From Ereboglobus luteus (GTDB taxonomy: Bacteria; Verrucomicrobiota; Verrucomicrobiia; Opitutales; Opitutaceae), in the NCBI RefSeq assembly GCF_003096195.1, contig NZ_CP023004.1, forward strand, positions 3,080,501 through 3,144,500: 64,000 bases of DNA, in the 5' to 3' direction. The notes beneath the pieces are model-generated. The model did not search any database. It saw only the letters and a list, made by a program, of their open reading frames with translations, and was not told the DNA's origin. Of the stretch, positions 60,554-64,000 are shown in pieces (position 1 is the stretch's first letter; each line of letters begins with the position of its first letter). A program made the translations under genes and the position numbers.

Positions 60554-60581
60554 GGGACGCAATTAGATGCGTCCTTTTTTT
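60554..60581 (+). terminator. Intrinsic terminator
   Basis: GGACGCA (60555-60561) and TGCGTCC (60568-60574) form a perfect stem with the loop ATTAGA, followed by seven Ts (60575-60581). It lies after the structured element at 60452-60545 and before the secreted protein gene. It could end the M42 transcript or act as a switchable leader terminator. Confidence 0.88.
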
Positions 60582-60654
60582 ATTGGATGCATGACTGCTA
60601 CAAAACTGGTTGAACTCATAAGATTTAAGCATACAACAAACGACCATATTGCCC

Positions 60655-63600
60655 ATGCTCCCCCGCGTCTTTTTCGTCTTATCAGTAATTTTGCTTCTGA
60701 ATTCCGCGCTGACCGTGCGAAGTGCAACGCAAACGCCATTGCTGCCCACTGTCACCGGCACTCACTATTACCTTGGCGGTGGCACTATTTCAAAAAGCGC
60801 GCATGCCTGCGGCAATGGCTCCAAAACCATCTATTTGAACGGTAATCAGGAAGGGGCGGGTAATTCCGCGCACTTCGAAGGCCAGGATGTCAACATATGG
60901 GGGGCACCTACGGATCCGGCTCGGGTGCCAATACCATCACCCTCGAGGACACCACTATCCGCGCTATTGAAGCGGGTATCGTCTTTAACTGGATAGCCAC
61001 CACCGCCACCACAGGCGATGCCACTTTGCTCAACACCGATGTTACTACTACTCTCGATCACTCCCCTGTGTTTCAACAGATTGGTGGTTGGGTGAGCATT
61101 ACTGTGACCGGTGGGTCCCTTTCTACCGCTGGTGCGGATTCGCCCATCATTCGTCTGGCCTCCCAAAACAATAACACTGCCAGCACTCGGAGCACCGTCA
61201 TCCTGAAAAATACCGTTCTTACTTCCGGAAGTGCTACCGCTATTGACCTCAACATGGATGCCGACGATCCCGGCGGCATACTCACGCCTGTAAGCACCAT
61301 AGACGGGGACTATTTTGACATTATTGTCCAAAGCTCCACCGTTTCCGGAAAGGTTGCGGCTACCCGTATCGCCACCGGTGGGAGCCACGAGGTTCCCCGC
61401 TCGGGCAACACCAAATTTTTCATCTTCGACTCCACTTTCTCCGGCGGCATCATGATGGTCTCCGGCAGTGGCTATAGGGAAACCAGTGGTAACCTGCTAA
61501 CCCTTACCGCCTCCAACGCTGTCTTTGATGGCGGCATGATCATAACGGGCACTGAGGCCGCTCAACGCAGCAATCAAGCCATCCTCTACGTCTATGATTC
61601 CTCTTGGACGGGCGACATCGAACTCACCAACCGGGGCAACTTGGTGCTTCAGTTTTCCAACACCCCCATTGACGGAGGTTTCATCCTCTCGGGCTCCACC
61701 AACACTTACATTGATCTCATCAATTCGTCTGTCACTGGTGGTATTTCGATTGATGGCACCGCAACCCTCCAGAATCGCTACGGTCTCGACATCAACAATC
61801 GTCGTGCCGCCGTCCACAATTCCGTCATCACTGGCGGATTCTCGCTTGCTGGTGCCTCCACGATTGACCTCCCTTTCAGCGGCAACACCGTCGTTTCAGG
61901 AGGCATAACCACCACCGGCTCCTCCACCGGCGTTTTCCGACTTGAGCAGGGATCCTCCATCAATGGCGGCATCACTCTTTCAGGAACTTCCTCCGTCTCT
62001 ATTGTGCTCTACAGCGGCGGCCAGCTCACAGGCGATCTCGTTGTAAATGAACGCGCCACCCTCTCACTCTCCACCTTCGCCAATAATATTCCCATCTATC
62101 TTAACGGAGGCTTCACCCTCGGCGGCACTTGGAGGATTTCTGAGAAAACTGCTCTTGAGGGTGGCTTAACCCTGTCCGGTTCCCTTGGCACCATTTCCAT
62201 CGCCAACGCGGGCACGGACAGCCTCGTTCTCACCAACGGCATGACTGGCAAAGGCCGCCTCGACATTGAATCCATTGACTACTCCAATATTGGCAAAACC
62301 GAGATACGTATTATCCACGACAAAACCGGAACCTTGCCTCCCGACGCCTTTGTTCTCGCTCAACCCATTGACTACGGTCTCGTCGCCTATGACATCGCAA
62401 ACCGTCCGGATGGCGTTTTCCTTGTTAATGTTGCTAGAAAGGCTGTTGCGCAATTACTTAAAGACCAACTCGAAGCGCCCGGCGTAGCGACAATCACCGT
62501 GGACGACAACGTTCCTCTTTCATTGGTCGGCGGTGCAACCGTGGCCTCCGGTAAAACCATTGTCGGAGCCAGTCACAATTCCGGCATCATCGGCAGTCTT
62601 ACCATTCCGGAAAATGCAAACGGCATCGTCATCCTTGGCATTAACTTCACCGACGGCACGCTGGCAATCAATGGCGCTGTTGATGTTGAGATTACACATT
62701 GCACGTTCACCGACACGCCCGTCATCATCACGGACGGCGCGGACAACATCACCTTCTCGTGGAATAAATTCACCGCGATGACTGGCGGCGGCTCGGCCAT
62801 GACCATCTCCAATGCGGGCGCGGGCACCGGCATCCTCCTTCACAACAACCTGTGGAGCGACGGCCTGAAAACCGACATGCCATCCGCAACCAACGCGCGC
62901 GCTTACATGTTCAACAATTATTTCACCCCAACGGACAACAGCAGTGCGACCAGCGCGGGCGCGGACGCGCAAATCCTCTCGATCAACAATATCTACCAAA
63001 ACACAATCAACCCGCTCGCCAAACAATCCACCGGATTGCTGCGCGCTTCGGGCAACTTCACGACCGCGACTTCCGGCTCCAACCCCAGCGCGACGGGCGA
63101 CGACACGGTGTTTGTCCCCGCCTACTCGCACGTCATGCAACCAGCGGGCATCGGCACGCCGCTAAGCGCCACCGTGCTGGCAAATCTCATCACGGCCTAT
63201 GCGGGAAACACTGCGGGCAAATACTCGCATACTCCCGTCATGACCAACGGCACCGCCAGCATCAGCGCAAGCGTGTCAGGCAATGCTTCAAGCAAGACCA
63301 ACACTAGTGCCCATGTGCCAACTTCTGGCGGATTCACACTCACGGCAAACGCAAGCGGTTTCACGCCTTCCACGCGCCAGTGGTATCGTGACAACTTTGC
63401 CATTACTGGCGCGACTGCCGCCACTCATACCGTTACCAACGCGAGCGCGGCCACGCATGCCGGAGCCTACACTGTGGCAATGACGACCTCCGACGGTGAA
63501 ATCGTGACATCCGGCGCGTTCACCGTGACGGTTGGGGCGCTCGCCGCGCCCGTTATCACGACGCATCCCGTGTCGAAAACAATCAATGTCGGCGGCAGCG

Positions 63601-63908
63601 CAACCCTCAGTGCCGTGGCGACCGGCAACAACCTGACATACCAATGGCGAAAAGGAGGCGTGAACATCTCCGGTGCGACCGGCTCGAGCCATACGATAAG
63701 CAACGCGCAGCAATCCCACGCAGGCAGCTACGCGGTCATTGTGGCCAATGCGTCCGGCACCGTCACCAGCAATGCCGCCACGCTCATCGTCAACACCAGC
63801 GGCAACGACAATTCTGGCGGCGGTGGAGGTGGTGGTGCCCCAAGCCTGTTGTATCTTGGAGTTTTCGCGATTCTTGGGGCTCTGCGCCTGCGCGCGCAGC
63901 GCGGATAG
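60655..63908 (+). CDS. Large secreted beta-helix/Ig-like protein with CTERM-like tail, apparent -1 frameshift
   Basis: Signal peptide LPRVFFVLSVILLLNSALTVRS from the ATG at 60655. The first 80 residues are in one frame; from 60899 on, the rest is in the -1 frame. The break falls at six Gs (60899-60904), and one more G would give about 1084 residues without interruption. Parts: an autotransporter-passenger-like beta-helix rich in GGIT/GGFTLSG turns (about 80-590); a pectate-lyase-like beta-helix (ITFSWNKF, ILLHNNLWSDG, YMFNNYFTP) without clear catalytic Arg; two Ig-like domains (VITTHPVSKTINVGGSATL, YQWRKGGVNISGAT); and SGGGGGGGAPSLLYLGVFAILGALRLRAQRG, a Gly-run, hydrophobic helix and basic end like a GlyGly-CTERM sorting tag. 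Surface attachment or release by a rhombosortase is likely. Confidence 0.75.
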
Positions 63909-64000
63909 ATTACAAGGCAGCCCGGACATTCCTGACTGTGCAAAAGATGCCGTGAATCACGACACGGGCAGAAATGTCCGTGCGACCGTTGCAAACGGGC

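Noticed and set aside
63909-64000. A further gene at the right edge
   Set aside because: Only 92 nt remain and no coherent frame or start with ribosome site is seen.

Overview
This 64 kb window looks like chromosomal DNA of a GC-rich member of the Verrucomicrobiota, most likely the Opitutaceae. That placement is an inference from gene content and style: a complete bat-type aerotolerance operon, a long-form IspG, a bacterial alpha-2-macroglobulin with a TonB-plug-like insert, a secreted passenger protein ending in a Gly-rich CTERM-like tag, and many short degenerate intergenic repeats. I see no rRNA, tRNA, transposase, integrase or CRISPR array.

Layout. 0-2.2 kb, minus strand: fatty-acid-type genes (FabH/OleA-like synthase cut by the window edge, FabI, FabZ-like dehydratase). 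2.2-4.1 kb: a DUF971 protein, HisI and an ArsR-methyltransferase fusion. 4.3-12.5 kb: moxR-DUF58-batA-batB-batC-batD(E), with apparent -1 frame breaks in batC and batD. 12.6-24.6 kb, minus: Mfd, a 2048-residue alpha-2-macroglobulin, a flavin disulfide oxidoreductase and a DJ-1 protein. 24.8-35.1 kb: primary-type sigma factor, CNNM/CorC transporter, lipoprotein, Fmt, Der, ExbD/ExbB, RibH-NusB, FtsY and an MdaB-like quinone reductase. 35.3-42.3 kb, minus: a compact four-gene DNA-restriction operon (MmeI-like adenine methyltransferase, PLD/NgoFVII-like nuclease, SF2 helicase, GIY-YIG protein) with mosaic base composition. 42.4-53.1 kb: AguB-like amidase, L,D-transpeptidase, Asd, an internally duplicated orphan, a RibB with a degenerate GTP cyclohydrolase II half, an ECF sigma/anti-sigma/RDD membrane module, and IspG. 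53.1-55.7 kb: a DnaA-box-bearing, AT-rich region in front of dnaA (possible oriC), dnaA and a conserved hypothetical. 55.9-64 kb: a GspG-tail-like membrane protein, a DEAD-box helicase with a DbpA-type RNA-binding domain, an M42 aminopeptidase, a strongly structured RNA plus intrinsic terminator, and a large secreted beta-helix/Ig protein.

The most unusual signals are: (1) intergenic inverted repeats whose arms are themselves tandem arrays of 5-10 bp degenerate words, with a different word at almost every locus, and the same kinds of word spliced in frame into coding regions, including signal peptides; (2) a canonical A AAA AAG slippery heptamer exactly where batC changes to the -1 frame, with three more -1 breaks at homopolymers that could instead be under-called bases; (3) the restriction operon with apparent exchange of its specificity half; (4) the nested-helix RNA at 60.45-60.55 kb.
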